Origin: Mycolicibacterium austroafricanum
Lineage (GTDB): Bacteria > Actinomycetota > Actinomycetes > Mycobacteriales > Mycobacteriaceae
DNA length: 64,000 nucleotides
NCBI RefSeq assembly: GCF_902705885.1
Contig: NZ_CACSIP010000009.1
Coordinates: 53,750 to 117,749, forward strand
Direction: 5' to 3'
Numbering within the stretch: the first letter of the stretch is position 1; the number at the start of each line of letters is the position of its first letter. The notes below the pieces were generated by a model, which saw only the letters and a list, made by a program, of their open reading frames with translations, ran no database searches and was not told the origin of the DNA. This document shows, piece after piece, positions 43,238-54,395 of this stretch. A program made the position numbers and the translations under genes.

Positions 43238-46200
43238 GCAGGCTGATCTTCGAGCACCGCAAACGGGTGTCGCCACCGGCCACCCGCAAGGGCACCATCA
43301 CCATCGAGCCACCGCCGGAGTTGCCGCGCGTCGTGCCGCCCTCGCTGCTGCGCCGGGCGCTGCCCTACCTGATCGTCATCCTCATCGTGGGCATGATCGT
43401 CGCCCTCGTCGCCACCGGTATGCGGTTGATCTCGCCCACCATGCTGTTCTTCCCGTTCGTGCTGCTGCTGGCAGCCACCGCGCTCTACCGCGGGTCGGAC
43501 AACAAGATGCGCACCGAGGAGGTCGACGCAGAGCGGGCCGACTACCTCCGCTACCTCTCGGTGGTGCGCGACAACGTGCGCGCACACGCCAACGAGCAAC
43601 GTGCGTCGCTGCTGTGGTCCCATCCGGAACCCGTTGCACTGGCGAGTATCCCGGGGACCCGCAGACAGTGGGAGCGTGACCCGCGCGACCCGGACTTCCT
43701 GGTGCTGCGTGCCGGTCTGCACGATCAGGCCCTCGATGCCACGCTGCGGGTCAAGGACACCGCCGACGAGATCGACCTCGAGCCGGTCTCCCACACCACC
43801 TTGCGGGGACTGCTCGACACCCAGCGCACGCTGCACGACGCCCCGACCGGCATCGACCTGACCAAGGTCTCCCGGGTGACGGTGACCGGTGACGACGGTG
43901 AGGTCGACGCCGCGCTGCGCGCGTGGCTCGCGCAGGCGATGACGTGGCACGACCCGTCGGTTCTGGGAATCGCTTTCGCCGGAGCCGATCTGGAAGGAGA
44001 CGAGTGGTCGTGGCTCAAGTGGCTGCCGCACGTCGACGTTCCCGGTCAGGTCGACGGTGTCGGCCCGGCACGGTATCTGGACACCGAGGTCTCGGCACTG
44101 CGCAGGCTGCTTGCGCCCGCGCTCTCCGATCGCGAACCGTTCGACATCGGCGGTACGGCCAACACCAAGCATCTGCTCGTCGTGCTCAACGATCCCCGCG
44201 ATGATTCCGGTGCCGATGTCGACGACCTCGTCGGCCGTGGACTCACCGGTGTGACGGTGATTCACCGAACGACCAAAGAGCCGCACCGCGAACAGTATTC
44301 GGATCCCGAGCGGCCCATCCTGCGAATCGCCGACGGCGCGATCCGGCGCTGGCAGAACGGTGGCTGGAGCCCGTTCATCGACACGGCCGACGGGTTGGCC
44401 CCATCGGATGCCAGGCATATCGCCCGCCGGTTGTCCCGGTGGGACTCCAACCCCAGCCACGGCAGGTCGGCCAGCACCGGCGGTGCGACGTTCTCCACGC
44501 TGCTCGGCATCCCCGACGCCTCGGCCCTGGACGTCGCGGCGCTGTGGGCGCCGCGCAACCGCGATGACGAGCTGAGGGTCCCAATCGGTGTGACGGCGAC
44601 GGGTGAGCCGCTGTACTTCGATCTCAAGGACGAGGCCGAGGGCGGTATGGGTCCGCACGGTCTGATGATCGGGATGACCGGGTCCGGCAAGTCGCAGACG
44701 CTGATGTCGATCCTGCTGGCGCTGTTGACGACCCATTCGGCCGACCGGCTCATCGTGATCTACGCCGATTTCAAGGGCGAGGCGGGCGCGGACATCTTCC
44801 GACACTTCCCCCAGGTCGTCGCCGTGATCTCCAACATGGCCGAAAAGCGGTCGCTGGCCGACAGATTCGCCGACACCCTGCGCGGTGAGGTGGCCCGGCG
44901 TGAGCAGCTGCTCAAGGAGGCCGGCCGCCGGGTGCAGGGCAGCGCGTTCAACTCGGTCACCGAGTACGAGGCTGCCCGTGAGAGGGCAGAAGCCGACGGT
45001 CACGACCTGCCGCCGATGCCGACGCTGTTCGTCGTTGCCGACGAGTTCACGCTCATGCTGGCCGACCACCCGGAATACGCCGACCTGTTCGACTATGTGG
45101 CCCGCAAGGGGCGGTCGTTCCGCATCCACATCCTGTTCGCCTCGCAGACCCTCGACGTGGGCCGGATCAAGGACATCGACAAGAACACCTCCTACCGGAT
45201 CGGCCTGAAGGTCGCCAGCCCCAGTGTGTCTCGCCAGATCATCGGGGTCGAGGACGCCTACCACATCGAGTCGGGTCGAGACCACAAGGGCGTCGGCTTC
45301 CTGGTGCCCGCGCCCGGTGCGTTGCCGATCAAGTTCCGCAGCACCTATGTCGACGGCATCTACGAACCGCCGCGGGTGGACAAGTCGATCGTCGTGCATG
45401 CGATCCCGCAGCCGCAGTTGTTCAGCGCCGGGTGGGTCGATCCCGAGCCCGACACCGTCATCGTCGACGACGGTGCCGACGTCGAGGTCCTGCCTCCGCG
45501 CAAGCTGATCGCCACAATCGGTGATCAGCTGGCTCATTACGGCCCGCACGCCCCGGCGCTCTGGCTGCCGCCGCTGGACGAGCCGATTCCGCTCGACGGC
45601 CTCCTCGAGCGCGCGGGTGTCGGTCCCGGACAGCGGCGCTGGCCTCTCGGCGAGATCGACCGGCCCTTCGACATGCGGCGCGATCCCCTCGTCTTCGACG
45701 CCACCTCGGCCGCGTCCAACGTGGTCATCCACGGCGGCCCGAAATCGGGGAAGTCCACGGCGCTGCAGACCTTCGTGCTGTCGGCGGCCGCGCTGCACGC
45801 TCCCGGCGACGTCACGTTCTACTGCCTCGACTACGGCGGTGGACAGTTACGTGGCCTCGAGGACCTGGCCCACGTGGGCAGCGTCGCCTCACCGCTGGAA
45901 TCGGAGCGGATCCGGAGGACGTTCGGTGAGCTCGAGGCGCTGCTGCGGGCCCGCCAGAAGCACGGCGCGGATACCCGCAATGCGGATTACCGCGACGGCT
46001 ACGGCGAGGTGTTCCTACTCATCGACAACCTCTACGCCTTCAGCCGGGACAACACCGACACCTTCAACACCAGAAACCCGTTGTTGGCCAAGGTGACCGA
46101 GCTCGTCAACGCGGGGCTGTCCTACGGCATCCACGTGGTGATCACCACGCCGAACTGGCTCGAGGTTCCGCTGGCGATGCGTGACGGCCTGGGCCTGCGC

Positions 46201-47235
46201 CTGGAGTTGCGGCTGCACGACGCCCGCGACAGCAACGTGCGGGTCGTGGGCGCTCTTCGCCGCCCCGCCGAGGGTGTGCCCGTCGACCAGCCCGGCCGCG
46301 GCCTGACGATGGCCGCCGAGCATTTCCTGTTCGCCCGTCCCGCAATGGATTCGATCCCCGCGCTCAACGCCCGCCATCCCGGCCGGAGCGCCCTGCCGGT
46401 GCGGCTGCTGCCGACCAACCTGGGCCCGGAGGCGTTCGGCTCGCTCTACCCGGCCCCCGAGCAGGTGGTCATCGGCCAGCGGGAAGAGGACCTCGCCACT
46501 GTCAGTGTCAACTTCGCCGACAACCCGCTGATGATGGTCTTCGGCGATTCGAAGACGGGCAAGACCACGCTGTTGCGGCACCTGATCCGCACCATCCGGG
46601 AGAACTCGCGTCCCGATCAGGTGGCGTTCACCGTGATCGACCGTCGCCTGCAGCTGGTGGACGAACCGATCTTCCCCGACAACGAGTACACCCCCAACAT
46701 CGACCGGATCACCCCGGCCATGCTCGGCCTGTCGGCACTGATCGAGAAGCGTCGTCCACCGGCGGACATGAGCCCGCAGGAGTTGCGTGGGTGGTCGTAC
46801 AAGAACGGCAGCGGCAACCACATCCACTACCTGATCATCGACGACGTCGACCAGATCCCGGACGGGCCTGCGGCCAGCGGACCCTATGTCGGACAACGGC
46901 CCTGGACGCCACTCATCGGCCTGCTGGCGCAGGCCTCCGACCTGGGACTGCGTGTCATCGTCACCGCCAGAGCTGCGGGTTCGGCGCACGCGGTGATGAC
47001 CGCCCCGTTGCTGCGGCGCCTCAACGACCTGCAGGCGACCACCCTGATGTTGTCGGGAAACCCGCAGGACAGCGGCAAGATCCGCGGACACCGGTTCGCC
47101 AGGTTGCCGGTGGGCCGCGGCATGCTGCTCGACGACGGGGACACCCCGGCGTTCGTCCAACTCGTCAATCCCCTTGCCGGGCAGTCGGTGACCGCCCGAT
47201 CCGGAGGAGCACACAGAGGAGAGGAACACAGCTGA
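43234..47235 (+). CDS. eccC3: ESX-3 FtsK/SpoIIIE-type ATPase EccC3
   Basis: The 1333-residue motor protein has two transmembrane segments (residues 40-80) and three ATPase domains with P-loops GMTGSGKS (about residue 484), GGPKSGKS (about 835) and GDSKTGKT (about 1107). EccC recognises the YxxxD/E tail of secreted PE and Esx proteins and drives their export. The GTG at 43234 overlaps the eccB3 stop; a longer frame upstream lies inside eccB3. ESX-3 has a single full-length EccC, unlike the split one of ESX-1. Its stop overlaps the PE gene. Confidence 0.96.
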   Translation: MSRLIFEHRKRVSPPATRKGTITIEPPPELPRVVPPSLLRRALPYLIVILIVGMIVALVATGMRLISPTMLFFPFVLLLAATALYRGSDNKMRTEEVDAERADYLRYLSVVRDNVRAHANEQRASLLWSHPEPVALASIPGTRRQWERDPRDPDFLVLRAGLHDQALDATLRVKDTADEIDLEPVSHTTLRGLLDTQRTLHDAPTGIDLTKVSRVTVTGDDGEVDAALRAWLAQAMTWHDPSVLGIAFAGADLEGDEWSWLKWLPHVDVPGQVDGVGPARYLDTEVSALRRLLAPALSDREPFDIGGTANTKHLLVVLNDPRDDSGADVDDLVGRGLTGVTVIHRTTKEPHREQYSDPERPILRIADGAIRRWQNGGWSPFIDTADGLAPSDARHIARRLSRWDSNPSHGRSASTGGATFSTLLGIPDASALDVAALWAPRNRDDELRVPIGVTATGEPLYFDLKDEAEGGMGPHGLMIGMTGSGKSQTLMSILLALLTTHSADRLIVIYADFKGEAGADIFRHFPQVVAVISNMAEKRSLADRFADTLRGEVARREQLLKEAGRRVQGSAFNSVTEYEAARERAEADGHDLPPMPTLFVVADEFTLMLADHPEYADLFDYVARKGRSFRIHILFASQTLDVGRIKDIDKNTSYRIGLKVASPSVSRQIIGVEDAYHIESGRDHKGVGFLVPAPGALPIKFRSTYVDGIYEPPRVDKSIVVHAIPQPQLFSAGWVDPEPDTVIVDDGADVEVLPPRKLIATIGDQLAHYGPHAPALWLPPLDEPIPLDGLLERAGVGPGQRRWPLGEIDRPFDMRRDPLVFDATSAASNVVIHGGPKSGKSTALQTFVLSAAALHAPGDVTFYCLDYGGGQLRGLEDLAHVGSVASPLESERIRRTFGELEALLRARQKHGADTRNADYRDGYGEVFLLIDNLYAFSRDNTDTFNTRNPLLAKVTELVNAGLSYGIHVVITTPNWLEVPLAMRDGLGLRLELRLHDARDSNVRVVGALRRPAEGVPVDQPGRGLTMAAEHFLFARPAMDSIPALNARHPGRSALPVRLLPTNLGPEAFGSLYPAPEQVVIGQREEDLATVSVNFADNPLMMVFGDSKTGKTTLLRHLIRTIRENSRPDQVAFTVIDRRLQLVDEPIFPDNEYTPNIDRITPAMLGLSALIEKRRPPADMSPQELRGWSYKNGSGNHIHYLIIDDVDQIPDGPAASGPYVGQRPWTPLIGLLAQASDLGLRVIVTARAAGSAHAVMTAPLLRRLNDLQATTLMLSGNPQDSGKIRGHRFARLPVGRGMLLDDGDTPAFVQLVNPLAGQSVTARSGGAHRGEEHS

Positions 47236-47543
47236 TGACCCTGCGAGTAGTACCGGAAGGCCTGACCGCCGCCGGCGCAGCCGTCGAAGCACTCACCGCC
47301 CGGATGGCGGCCGTACACGCCGCGGCCGCACCGTTGGTGAGTGCGGTGGTGCCGCCGGCAGCAGATCCGGTGTCACTGCAGACCGCGGCCGGGTTCAGCG
47401 CCCACGGCGCCCAACACCAGGCGCTGGCCGCCCACGGCGTCGAAGAACTCGGCCGCTCCGGGATCGGCGTCGGCGAATCTGCCGCCAGCTACGCGTCCGG
47501 AGACGCGATGGCGGCGTCGGCCTACCTGATCGCCCGCGGCTGA
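47235..47543 (+). CDS. PE5: PE-family protein PE5
   Basis: This 102-residue PE protein begins [20 protein letters not shown] and ends with the secretion motif YASGD at residues 89-93 (YxxxD/E). It should pair with the PPE protein of the next gene and be exported by ESX-3; in M. tuberculosis PE5/PPE4 are needed for mycobactin-mediated iron use. The ATG overlaps the eccC3 stop (TGATG), behind a purine-rich GAGGAGAGG. Confidence 0.94.
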   Translation: MTLRVVPEGLTAAGAAVEALTARMAAVHAAAAPLVSAVVPPAADPVSLQTAAGFSAHGAQHQALAAHGVEELGRSGIGVGESAASYASGDAMAASAYLIARG

Positions 47544-47545
47544 AG

Positions 47546-49171
47546 ATGACATCCCCCGTCGCTTCGCTCGCCCCGGCCACAACCCCCGTCTGGATGGCGC
47601 TCCCGCCCGAGGTGCACTCGGCGGCGCTGAGCAGCGGCCCCGGGCCCGGGCCGCTGCTGGCCGCGGCCGGCGCATGGCAATCGCTGAGCACCGAGTACGC
47701 CTCTGCGGCAGCGGAGCTCACCAATGTCCTCGGTGCCGTGCAGGGCGGCTCCTGGGAAGGCCCCAGCTCGGAGCAGTACGTCGCCGCGCACACCCCCTAT
47801 CTGGCCTGGCTGGCTCAGCAGAGCGCGAACAGTGCAGCCACCGCCGTGCAGCATGAGACGGCGGCGGCGGCGTACACGTCTGCGCTGGCGACCATGCCGA
47901 CGCTACCGGAACTGGCCCTCAACCACACCACCCACGCGGTGCTGGTGGCGACGAACTTCCTTGGCGTCAACACGATTCCGATCGTGCTCAACGAGGCCGA
48001 CTACGTCCGGATGTGGATTCAGGCGGCCACCACGATGGGCGCGTATCAGGCCGTGTCCGGTGCGGCACTGGCCTCGACACCGACCTCCACACCGGCGCCA
48101 CTGGTGTTGATTCCCGGTGTCGGTGAGGCCGGAAGGGCCGCAGCCGATGTGATGAACTCGGCAGCGCAGGTGCAGGCCGCGGAGGCAGGTTCGGCGCTGA
48201 ACATCGGCGACATCATCGCCGACCTCATCCGGGTCTACGGCGACATCCTGCGGTTCCTGTTCGAGCCGATCTTCAACTTCCTGCGGGATCCGATCGGCAA
48301 CACCTTCGCGCTGATCACCGACTTCCTCACCAACCCGGCGGCCGCGCTGGTGACCTGGGGCCCGTTCCTGGCCGCTGTGCTGTACCAGGCGGTCTCCTGG
48401 GTGGGCGCCTCGATCCTGTATCCGTCGCTGTTTCTGCTGCCGCTGGCGGCGATCACCCTGGGCATCATCGCGGGGGTCGCCCAGGAGCTGCTGAACCGGC
48501 TTCCGGAGCAGCCGGCGGACACGCCCGCCGAGGAGCAGGCGCCGGCGCAATCGGCCCCGGCGAACCGAAACGACCCGCAGCCGCTGCCGGCGGCGGGGGT
48601 TGCCCCGGCGCCCACCGGAACCGCGGCGGCCCCGGTGAACACGGTCAGCGCGGGCTCCGCCCCGGCCGCGGGCGCTCCGGCGGCTGCCGCGGCGCCGCTG
48701 GTCCCCTATGCGGTCGCCGCGCGGGATCCCGGCGGGGGATTCTCGCCTACCGTCCGTGACTCGACCGGGGCCAAAGCCCCTGCGGCCACAATCCCCGCCG
48801 CGGCGTCCGGGGTGGCGGCCTCGGCGGCCGAACGGCGCAAACGCAGGCGTCGGCAGAAGGAGGACGTCAAGGGTCGCGGGTACGCCGATGCCTACATGGA
48901 CTACGAAGACGACCCCGATGAGGATGCCCCACCGGCATCCGCGGCGGACGTCGGCGCTTCATCGCGGGGCGCCGGCACCATGGGCTTCGCCGGCACGGTG
49001 CCCAAAGGCTCCGCGGACGCTGCCGAGGCCACCGGCCTGACGACCCTGGCGGGGGACTCGTTCGGCGGCGGTCCCAAGAGCCCGATGTTGCCCGGCACCT
49101 GGGATCCGGCATCGGGGGAAGAGTCCGACGCAGAAGATCACAACCACCACAACCGAAAGGAAAACCCATGA
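47546..49171 (+). CDS. PPE4: PPE-family protein PPE4
   Basis: This 541-residue PPE protein has PPE at residues 20-22, a WxG turn in [16 protein letters not shown] and the NEADYVRMW segment of the PPE helical domain. A hydrophobic region follows (about 230-310), then a Pro/Ala-rich and basic C-terminal part ([11 protein letters not shown]). It binds PE5 and is chaperoned by EspG3. The start is 2 bases after the PE5 stop; an in-frame ATG at residue 17 would put PPE in its more usual N-terminal position. The stop overlaps esxG (ATGA). Confidence 0.94.
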   Translation: MTSPVASLAPATTPVWMALPPEVHSAALSSGPGPGPLLAAAGAWQSLSTEYASAAAELTNVLGAVQGGSWEGPSSEQYVAAHTPYLAWLAQQSANSAATAVQHETAAAAYTSALATMPTLPELALNHTTHAVLVATNFLGVNTIPIVLNEADYVRMWIQAATTMGAYQAVSGAALASTPTSTPAPLVLIPGVGEAGRAAADVMNSAAQVQAAEAGSALNIGDIIADLIRVYGDILRFLFEPIFNFLRDPIGNTFALITDFLTNPAAALVTWGPFLAAVLYQAVSWVGASILYPSLFLLPLAAITLGIIAGVAQELLNRLPEQPADTPAEEQAPAQSAPANRNDPQPLPAAGVAPAPTGTAAAPVNTVSAGSAPAAGAPAAAAAPLVPYAVAARDPGGGFSPTVRDSTGAKAPAATIPAAASGVAASAAERRKRRRRQKEDVKGRGYADAYMDYEDDPDEDAPPASAADVGASSRGAGTMGFAGTVPKGSADAAEATGLTTLAGDSFGGGPKSPMLPGTWDPASGEESDAEDHNHHNRKENP

Positions 49172-49461
49172 GCCTCTTGGATGCTCACATTCCACAGCTC
49201 ATCGCCTCGGAGAGCGCGTTCGGCGCCAAGGCTGCGCTGATGAGAAGCACCATCGCCCAGGCCGAGCAGGCGGCACAGTCGGCGCAGGCCTTCCACATGG
49301 GTGAATCCTCGGCCGCGTTCCAGGCATCGCATGCCCGGTTCGTGGAGGTGTCGGCGAAGGTCAACGCCCTGCTCGACATCGCGCAGGCCAACATCGGCGA
49401 TGCCGCAGGCTCGTACGTCGCCGAGGACGCCGCGGCCGCCAGCAACTACACCGGCATCTGA
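49168..49461 (+). CDS. esxG: ESAT-6-like protein EsxG
   Basis: The 97-residue helical hairpin protein begins [20 protein letters not shown], as EsxG does. The turn reads HMGESS instead of WxG, as is normal for EsxG, and the C-terminus carries the export motif YVAED. It forms a heterodimer with EsxH, secreted by ESX-3 and involved in iron and zinc acquisition. Start overlaps the PPE4 stop, 32 bases before esxH. Confidence 0.96.
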   Translation: MSLLDAHIPQLIASESAFGAKAALMRSTIAQAEQAAQSAQAFHMGESSAAFQASHARFVEVSAKVNALLDIAQANIGDAAGSYVAEDAAAASNYTGI

Positions 49462-49493
49462 CCGGTTCTGTCAGGTAGACGAAAGGAACTTCG

Positions 49494-49781
49494 ATGTCGC
49501 AGATCATGTACAACTACCCGGCGATGATCGCCCACGCAGGTGAGATGTCCAGCTACGCAGGGGCGTTGCACGCGGTAGGTGCCGATATCGCCAGCGAGCA
49601 GGCCGCTCTGCAGGGCGCCTGGCAGGGTGACACCGGTATGACCTACCAAGCTTGGCAGGCCCAGTGGAACGCCAGCCTGGAGGAGTTGGTCCGCGCCTAC
49701 CGTGCCATGGCGAGCACCCACGAGATGAACACCACCTCGATGGCCGCGCGTGACCAGGCCGAAGGCGCCAAGTGGGGCTGA
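49494..49781 (+). CDS. esxH: ESAT-6-like protein EsxH
   Basis: The 95-residue WXG100 protein begins [20 protein letters not shown] and has the WxG turn in GAWQGDTG. It dimerises with EsxG. GAAAGGAAC lies shortly before the ATG. The C-terminal segment has [12 protein letters not shown] and ends EGAKWG; the histidine near it is part of the metal-site region described for this protein family. Confidence 0.96.
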   Translation: MSQIMYNYPAMIAHAGEMSSYAGALHAVGADIASEQAALQGAWQGDTGMTYQAWQAQWNASLEELVRAYRAMASTHEMNTTSMAARDQAEGAKWG

Positions 49782-49790
49782 CCGAGTCCA

Positions 49791-50660
49791 GTGCGCGCTA
49801 ATGCCGTCGAGCTGAGCGCCGAGGCGGCCTGGTTTCTCGCCGACGTCCTCGGCGCCGGCAGTTTTCCGTGGGTGCTGGCGGTCACGCCCCCCTACAGCGA
49901 CATGGCGCAGCGTGCAGCATTCGAGAACGACCAGGTCGCCAGGCTGACCCGGCTCGGCGTCATGACCGCCGATCGGGTGGTGGAACCGTCTGTGGCGCAG
50001 TGGCTTCGGACGGTGTGTCGGCCCGGTCAGTGGCTCGAGCTCAGGTTCATCGCCGGTCGTGGGGCCATGTTGCGCGGGATCATCGCCCGCGACGCCGGCG
50101 CGACCGTCGTGGCGTTGCGCAGTGGAGCGCTGATCACGTTCACGGCCATGGAGATCGACCACCCGCAGGCGTTGGTGCCGGTGCTGACCGCAGGTCTGTC
50201 CGGCCGGCCCCCGGCACGCTTCGAGGAGTTCTCGTTGCCCGCACGCGCCGGCGCCAAGGCCGACGAGCAGATCCGCGGTGGCGCCTCGGTGCGGGACATG
50301 CTGGACTACCTGGGAATCCCTTCGTCCGCGCGTCCTGTGGTGGTGGCCGCGTTCGAGGACTCCCGCACCTACGTGGAGATCGTGGCGGGCCAGCATCGCG
50401 ACGGACACCGGGTCAGCACCGACGTCGGCGTGAGCATCGTGGACACCTCGGTCGGCCGTGTCCTGGTCAGTCCCGCCAAAGCGTTTGACGGCGAGTGGAT
50501 TTCCACGTTCTCCCCGGGTGGCTCACTGGCCATCGCCGCCGCCGTCGAGCGGCTGACGGGCGCCCTGCCCGACGGGCCGTGGTTTCCCGAACACGCCGTC
50601 ACCAGAGACTTCGACGAATACCCGCAGCAGAGAGAAGAACAATGCCAGAGTCCGCTCTAA
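49791..50660 (+). CDS. espG3: ESX-3 PE/PPE chaperone EspG3
   Basis: This 289-residue cytosolic chaperone begins NAVELSAEAAWFLADVLGAG and contains FPWVLAVTPPYSD, PPARFEEFSLP and FDGEWISTFSPGG, matching EspG3. It recognises the tip of PPE proteins and delivers PE-PPE pairs to the secretion machine. The GTG at 49791, 9 bases after the esxH stop, is the best start. The 3' end overlaps eccD3 by 19 bases, so the next gene probably re-initiates from within it. Confidence 0.94.
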   Translation: MRANAVELSAEAAWFLADVLGAGSFPWVLAVTPPYSDMAQRAAFENDQVARLTRLGVMTADRVVEPSVAQWLRTVCRPGQWLELRFIAGRGAMLRGIIARDAGATVVALRSGALITFTAMEIDHPQALVPVLTAGLSGRPPARFEEFSLPARAGAKADEQIRGGASVRDMLDYLGIPSSARPVVVAAFEDSRTYVEIVAGQHRDGHRVSTDVGVSIVDTSVGRVLVSPAKAFDGEWISTFSPGGSLAIAAAVERLTGALPDGPWFPEHAVTRDFDEYPQQREEQCQSPL

Positions 50661-52096
50661 CTTCGCCCAACAACGCGGTGATGCCGATCGTCCGCGTCGC
50701 CGTGCTCTCCGCCGCGGCGGGAGAGGACGGCACCGCCGACGGCAGTGGCCGCCTGACCGAGGTGGCCCTACCGGCCGAACTCCCGCTGCGGGAGGTCATC
50801 CCGGCGGTTCGGCGGATCGTGTCCCCGGCCGACGAGGCGGCGGACGCGGCAGAGCTGCTGAGCCTGGCACCCATCGGCGGAGCACCGTTCAGTCTCGACG
50901 CCACACTCACCACGGTGGGTGTCGTCGACGGCGACCTGCTCGCCCTGCAGCCGGTTCCGGTCGGCCCACCGGCGCCGCGGATCGTGGAGGACATCGCCGA
51001 TGCGGCGATGATCTTCTCCGTCGCCCGCGAGAAACCCTGGGGAGCCGGGCACATCCGACGCGGCGCCGCGCTGGCCGGGATCGGCCTGATCCTGATCACG
51101 ACCGCGCTGGCGGTCCTGCACCGCGTCGTCACCGGCGCTTCCGTCGGATTGTTCGTGGTCAGCGGGGTGGCGGTGGCCACGGTGCTGGGCGCGCTGCTGA
51201 GCCGCACCGGCTCACCGCGGCTGGCGACCGCGCTGGCCGCGACCACACTCGCCCCGGTGGCCGCGGCGTTCGCGCTGGCCGTTCCGGGGGATTTCGGACC
51301 GTCCCACATACTGCTCGCGGCGGCGGGCGTGGCCGCCTGGTCGATCATCAGCATCACCGTCGGCGAACGCGCCATCGCGTTGTTCACCGCGACCGCCACC
51401 ACCGCGCTGGGCTCACTGCTGGCGGCCGCGGCAGCCGCGGTGTGGACCCTCTCGCCCCTGGCGCTCGGTTGCGGATTGATCGTCGCGGCGCTCCTGATCA
51501 CCGTGCAGGCCGCCCAACTCTCGGCACTGTGCGCCCGGCTGCCCGTGCCGATGATCCCGGCCCCGGGTGATCCGACACCGTCGGCGCCGCCGCTGCGGGT
51601 GCTCGAGGATCTGCCGCGCCGCATCCGTGCCGGTGACTCGCACCAGACCGGTTTCATCGCCGCAGGGGTGCTGCTGGCCGTCTCCGGTTCGGTCGCGGTC
51701 CTCTGGCCGGTCGTCAGCGGGGAGGGCGACGTGTCCCCCTGGGCGTGGTACGTGGTGATCGCCGTCGCGCTGGGCGCCGCGCTGCGCGCCCGGGTATGGG
51801 ACTCAGCGCCGTGCAAGGCGTGGCTGCTCGGACATTCGTACCTGCTCACCACGGTGCTGCTGGCGATGTTCGCCGCATCCGGCAGCTTCGCCGCGGCGTG
51901 GTGGACGCTGGCCGGCCTCGCCGCGTTGGTCGCGGTGTGGGCGGTGGCCGCGCTCAACCCGCGGATCGCCGAGCCGGACACCTATTCGTTGCCGATGCGA
52001 CGGCTGCTCGGCTTTGTCGCCTCGGCGTTCGACGCCTCGTTGATCCCGGTGATGGCGTATCTGGTGGGGATCTTCGCATGGGTGCTGAATCGGTGA
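50642..52096 (+). CDS. eccD3: ESX-3 membrane channel component EccD3
   Basis: The 484-residue protein has an N-terminal ubiquitin-like domain (residues 15-100, PIVRVAVLSA then LTEVALPAELPLREVIPAVR) and about eleven hydrophobic segments from residue 140 on. EccD forms the barrel-like membrane part of the ESX complex. The ATG at 50642 follows AGAGAAG and overlaps the end of espG3; a longer frame upstream lies inside espG3. Its stop overlaps the mycP3 GTG. Confidence 0.95.
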   Translation: MPESALTSPNNAVMPIVRVAVLSAAAGEDGTADGSGRLTEVALPAELPLREVIPAVRRIVSPADEAADAAELLSLAPIGGAPFSLDATLTTVGVVDGDLLALQPVPVGPPAPRIVEDIADAAMIFSVAREKPWGAGHIRRGAALAGIGLILITTALAVLHRVVTGASVGLFVVSGVAVATVLGALLSRTGSPRLATALAATTLAPVAAAFALAVPGDFGPSHILLAAAGVAAWSIISITVGERAIALFTATATTALGSLLAAAAAAVWTLSPLALGCGLIVAALLITVQAAQLSALCARLPVPMIPAPGDPTPSAPPLRVLEDLPRRIRAGDSHQTGFIAAGVLLAVSGSVAVLWPVVSGEGDVSPWAWYVVIAVALGAALRARVWDSAPCKAWLLGHSYLLTTVLLAMFAASGSFAAAWWTLAGLAALVAVWAVAALNPRIAEPDTYSLPMRRLLGFVASAFDASLIPVMAYLVGIFAWVLNR

Positions 52097-53469
52097 TCCG
52101 ACGCGCAGGCGTCGTGTCGGTGGTGACACTGGCTGTTCTGGCGGTCGGCGGGCCGTCGGCAGGCGCGATCTCCCCTCCCGAGGTCGACCCGGCGGTGGTT
52201 CCGCCGAGCGGGACCGCCGGCCCGGTGCAGCCGATGGCGCAGCGCAGTGAGTGCGTGACCAGCGGTGTCATTGCGGGCACCGACCCTGCGGCGGCGAGCC
52301 CGAACCTGCTGTCGCTCGCCCTTCCCGAAGCGTGGAAGCACAGCAGGGGCGACGGTCAGCTGGTGGCGGTCATCGACACCGGCGTGACCCCCGGTCCGCG
52401 GTTGCCCGAGGTCGAGTCCGGCGGGGATTTCGTGGAATCCACCGACGGCCTCACCGACTGCGACGGCCACGGGACTCTCGTGGCAGGCCTGATCGCAGGA
52501 CAACCCGGCGAGGACGGCTTCTCCGGAGTGGCGCCGAATGCCCGCCTGATCTCGATCCGGCAGTCCTCAGCCCACTTCGCTGCCCGTGATCCGGGTGAGG
52601 ATCCGGCCGTCGCGCAGGCCAACCGCGACGTGGCGACGCTGGCGCGCGCCGTGGTGCGCGCCGCCGACGCCGGAGCGAGGGTCATCAACATCTCGACGGT
52701 GACGTGCGTGCCGGCGAACAAGAACGTCGACCAGACCGAGTTGGGCGCGGCGCTGAGATACGCCGCCGTCGAGAGGGACGCGGTGATCGTCGCCGCGGCC
52801 GGTGACACCCGCGGGGGCATGGCAGGCGGGTCGGCCTGCGAGTCCAATCCGCTCACCGATCCGGCCCGACCGTCCGATCCACGGAACTGGGCGAGCGTGA
52901 ACTCGGTGTCGATCCCGTCGTGGTGGCAGCCGTACGTGCTGTCGGTCGGCTCGCTGACAGCGGGCGGCCAACCCTCGCAGTTCACCATGGCGGGGCCGTG
53001 GCTGGGTATCGCCGCCCCCGCCGAGAACGTGACGTCGGTCAGCAACGCCGCCGACGGCGGGTTGGCCAACGGCATGCCCGACAGCGATCAGGGAATGGCG
53101 CCGATCAGTGGCTCCGGCTATGCGGCCGCATACGTCTCGGGGGTCGCGGCGTTGGTGCGCAGCCGATTCCCGGATCTGAGCGCACAGCAGGTCGTGAGCC
53201 GCCTCAGCGGCACCGCCCACGCCGGCGCCCGGTCGCCGTCGAATCTGTTCGGGGCCGGCAGCATCGACCCGGTCGCGGCACTGACCTGGGTGGTGCCCGA
53301 GGGTTCCGAGAGCGACCCGGCCGCCGTCAGACCAACAGCAGCGCCGCCGACACCTGCACCAGAGGATCCGATGCCCCGGGTGGTCGCGTTCGCCGGGGTC
53401 GGAGTGTTGGCGATACTCGTGCTCGTCGTGGTAGTGGCGAACGCAAAACGGAAGGGCAAGAACACATGA
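52093..53469 (+). CDS. mycP3: ESX-3 mycosin MycP3, probably inactive as a protease
   Basis: The 458-residue protein has a signal peptide, a subtilase domain and a C-terminal membrane anchor (about residues 427-447) with a basic tail. Asp95 (VAVIDTG) and His126 (DGHGTLVAG) of the catalytic triad are present. The serine motif, SGTSYAA in M. tuberculosis MycP3, reads SGSGYAA, so the catalytic Ser position (342) is Gly. The oxyanion-hole AAAGN reads AAAGD (Asp238). Mycosins also stabilise the ESX membrane complex without protease activity, so that role may persist. GTG 52093 overlaps the eccD3 stop; an ATG at 52078 is possible. Confidence 0.95.
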   Translation: MIRRAGVVSVVTLAVLAVGGPSAGAISPPEVDPAVVPPSGTAGPVQPMAQRSECVTSGVIAGTDPAAASPNLLSLALPEAWKHSRGDGQLVAVIDTGVTPGPRLPEVESGGDFVESTDGLTDCDGHGTLVAGLIAGQPGEDGFSGVAPNARLISIRQSSAHFAARDPGEDPAVAQANRDVATLARAVVRAADAGARVINISTVTCVPANKNVDQTELGAALRYAAVERDAVIVAAAGDTRGGMAGGSACESNPLTDPARPSDPRNWASVNSVSIPSWWQPYVLSVGSLTAGGQPSQFTMAGPWLGIAAPAENVTSVSNAADGGLANGMPDSDQGMAPISGSGYAAAYVSGVAALVRSRFPDLSAQQVVSRLSGTAHAGARSPSNLFGAGSIDPVAALTWVVPEGSESDPAAVRPTAAPPTPAPEDPMPRVVAFAGVGVLAILVLVVVVANAKRKGKNT

Positions 53470-54395
53470 TCGTCCGGACCACCCTGGCCCTGCTGTTCGT
53501 GATCCCGGCCGCCATGGCCTACCCCTGGGAGTCGACCGCTGATCGCTGGCTGCTCGGTGTGGCGATCGCTGTGGTCGCCGTGGCCTTCGCGTGGTGGCGT
53601 GGAATGTTCGTGACGATGATGGTCGCCCGCCGAATCGCCATGGTGCGCAGCCGAAATCACACCGACGGCAACCACCAGGCCGGCGAGTTCGCCACCGTGG
53701 TGTTGCGAGTCGAGTCGCCGGAGGCTGTCGACTTCCCGCTCGAGCTCGTCTCCGGCTACCTCGACCGCTATGGAATCCGGTTCGACAAGGTTCGAGTGAC
53801 CAGCCGTGACGCCGAAGGTGCTCGCACCACCTGGATCGGACTGACCCTCGGTGCGGCGGACAACATCGCGGCGCTGCGTGCGCGGTCTTCCCGGATTCCA
53901 CTGCACGACACCGTGATCGTCGCGGCTCGACGGATGGCCGACCACCTGCGCGAGGCAGGCTGGGAGGTCAGTGTCGACGACACCGGCACCGGAGCCGGGG
54001 TGGCACCACTGGCGCAGGGCAAAGAGACCTGGCGCGGTGTCGCCGACGACCGCGGCTACATCGCCGCGTATCGCGTCGACGTCGGTGACAACCTGGCCGA
54101 GACACTCGCGGCGGTCTGGGCGTCAGAGTCGGACGAGGTCTGGACTGCGCTCGAATTGACCGGCAGCAGAAGCACTTCCGAGCTGGCCGCGGCATGCGCC
54201 ATCCGCACCGCCGAGCGCCCAGGGTCCCGCGCACCGCTGCCCGGTCTGGAACCCGAGCGCGGTCGGCACCGGCAGGCACTCGCCGCGCTGGCCCCCGAAT
54301 CCGACAAGCGGTTGTCCGCGACCCCCGTCCGGGTGTCCGCCGAGCGGTTGGCGCAACTGCGCTGGCCGGTCGGTGCGGTTCTCAGTCGAACATGA
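53466..54395 (+). CDS. eccE3: ESX-3 component EccE3
   Basis: The 309-residue protein has two N-terminal transmembrane segments (about residues 5-20 and 28-45) and a periplasm-facing or peripheral domain. EccE proteins sit at the edge of the ESX membrane complex and stabilise it with MycP. The ATG overlaps the mycP3 stop (ATGA). It ends the eleven-gene ESX-3 run and overlaps the convergent hydrolase gene by 14 bases at the 3' end. Confidence 0.94.
   Translation: MIVRTTLALLFVIPAAMAYPWESTADRWLLGVAIAVVAVAFAWWRGMFVTMMVARRIAMVRSRNHTDGNHQAGEFATVVLRVESPEAVDFPLELVSGYLDRYGIRFDKVRVTSRDAEGARTTWIGLTLGAADNIAALRARSSRIPLHDTVIVAARRMADHLREAGWEVSVDDTGTGAGVAPLAQGKETWRGVADDRGYIAAYRVDVGDNLAETLAAVWASESDEVWTALELTGSRSTSELAAACAIRTAERPGSRAPLPGLEPERGRHRQALAALAPESDKRLSATPVRVSAERLAQLRWPVGAVLSRT

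Noticed and set aside
43015..45798. Very long minus-strand open frame (927 residues) opposite eccB3/eccC3
   Set aside because: It is the antisense of eccC3, rich in His, Arg and Gln repeats as expected for the reverse of GC-rich codons, and matches no domain.
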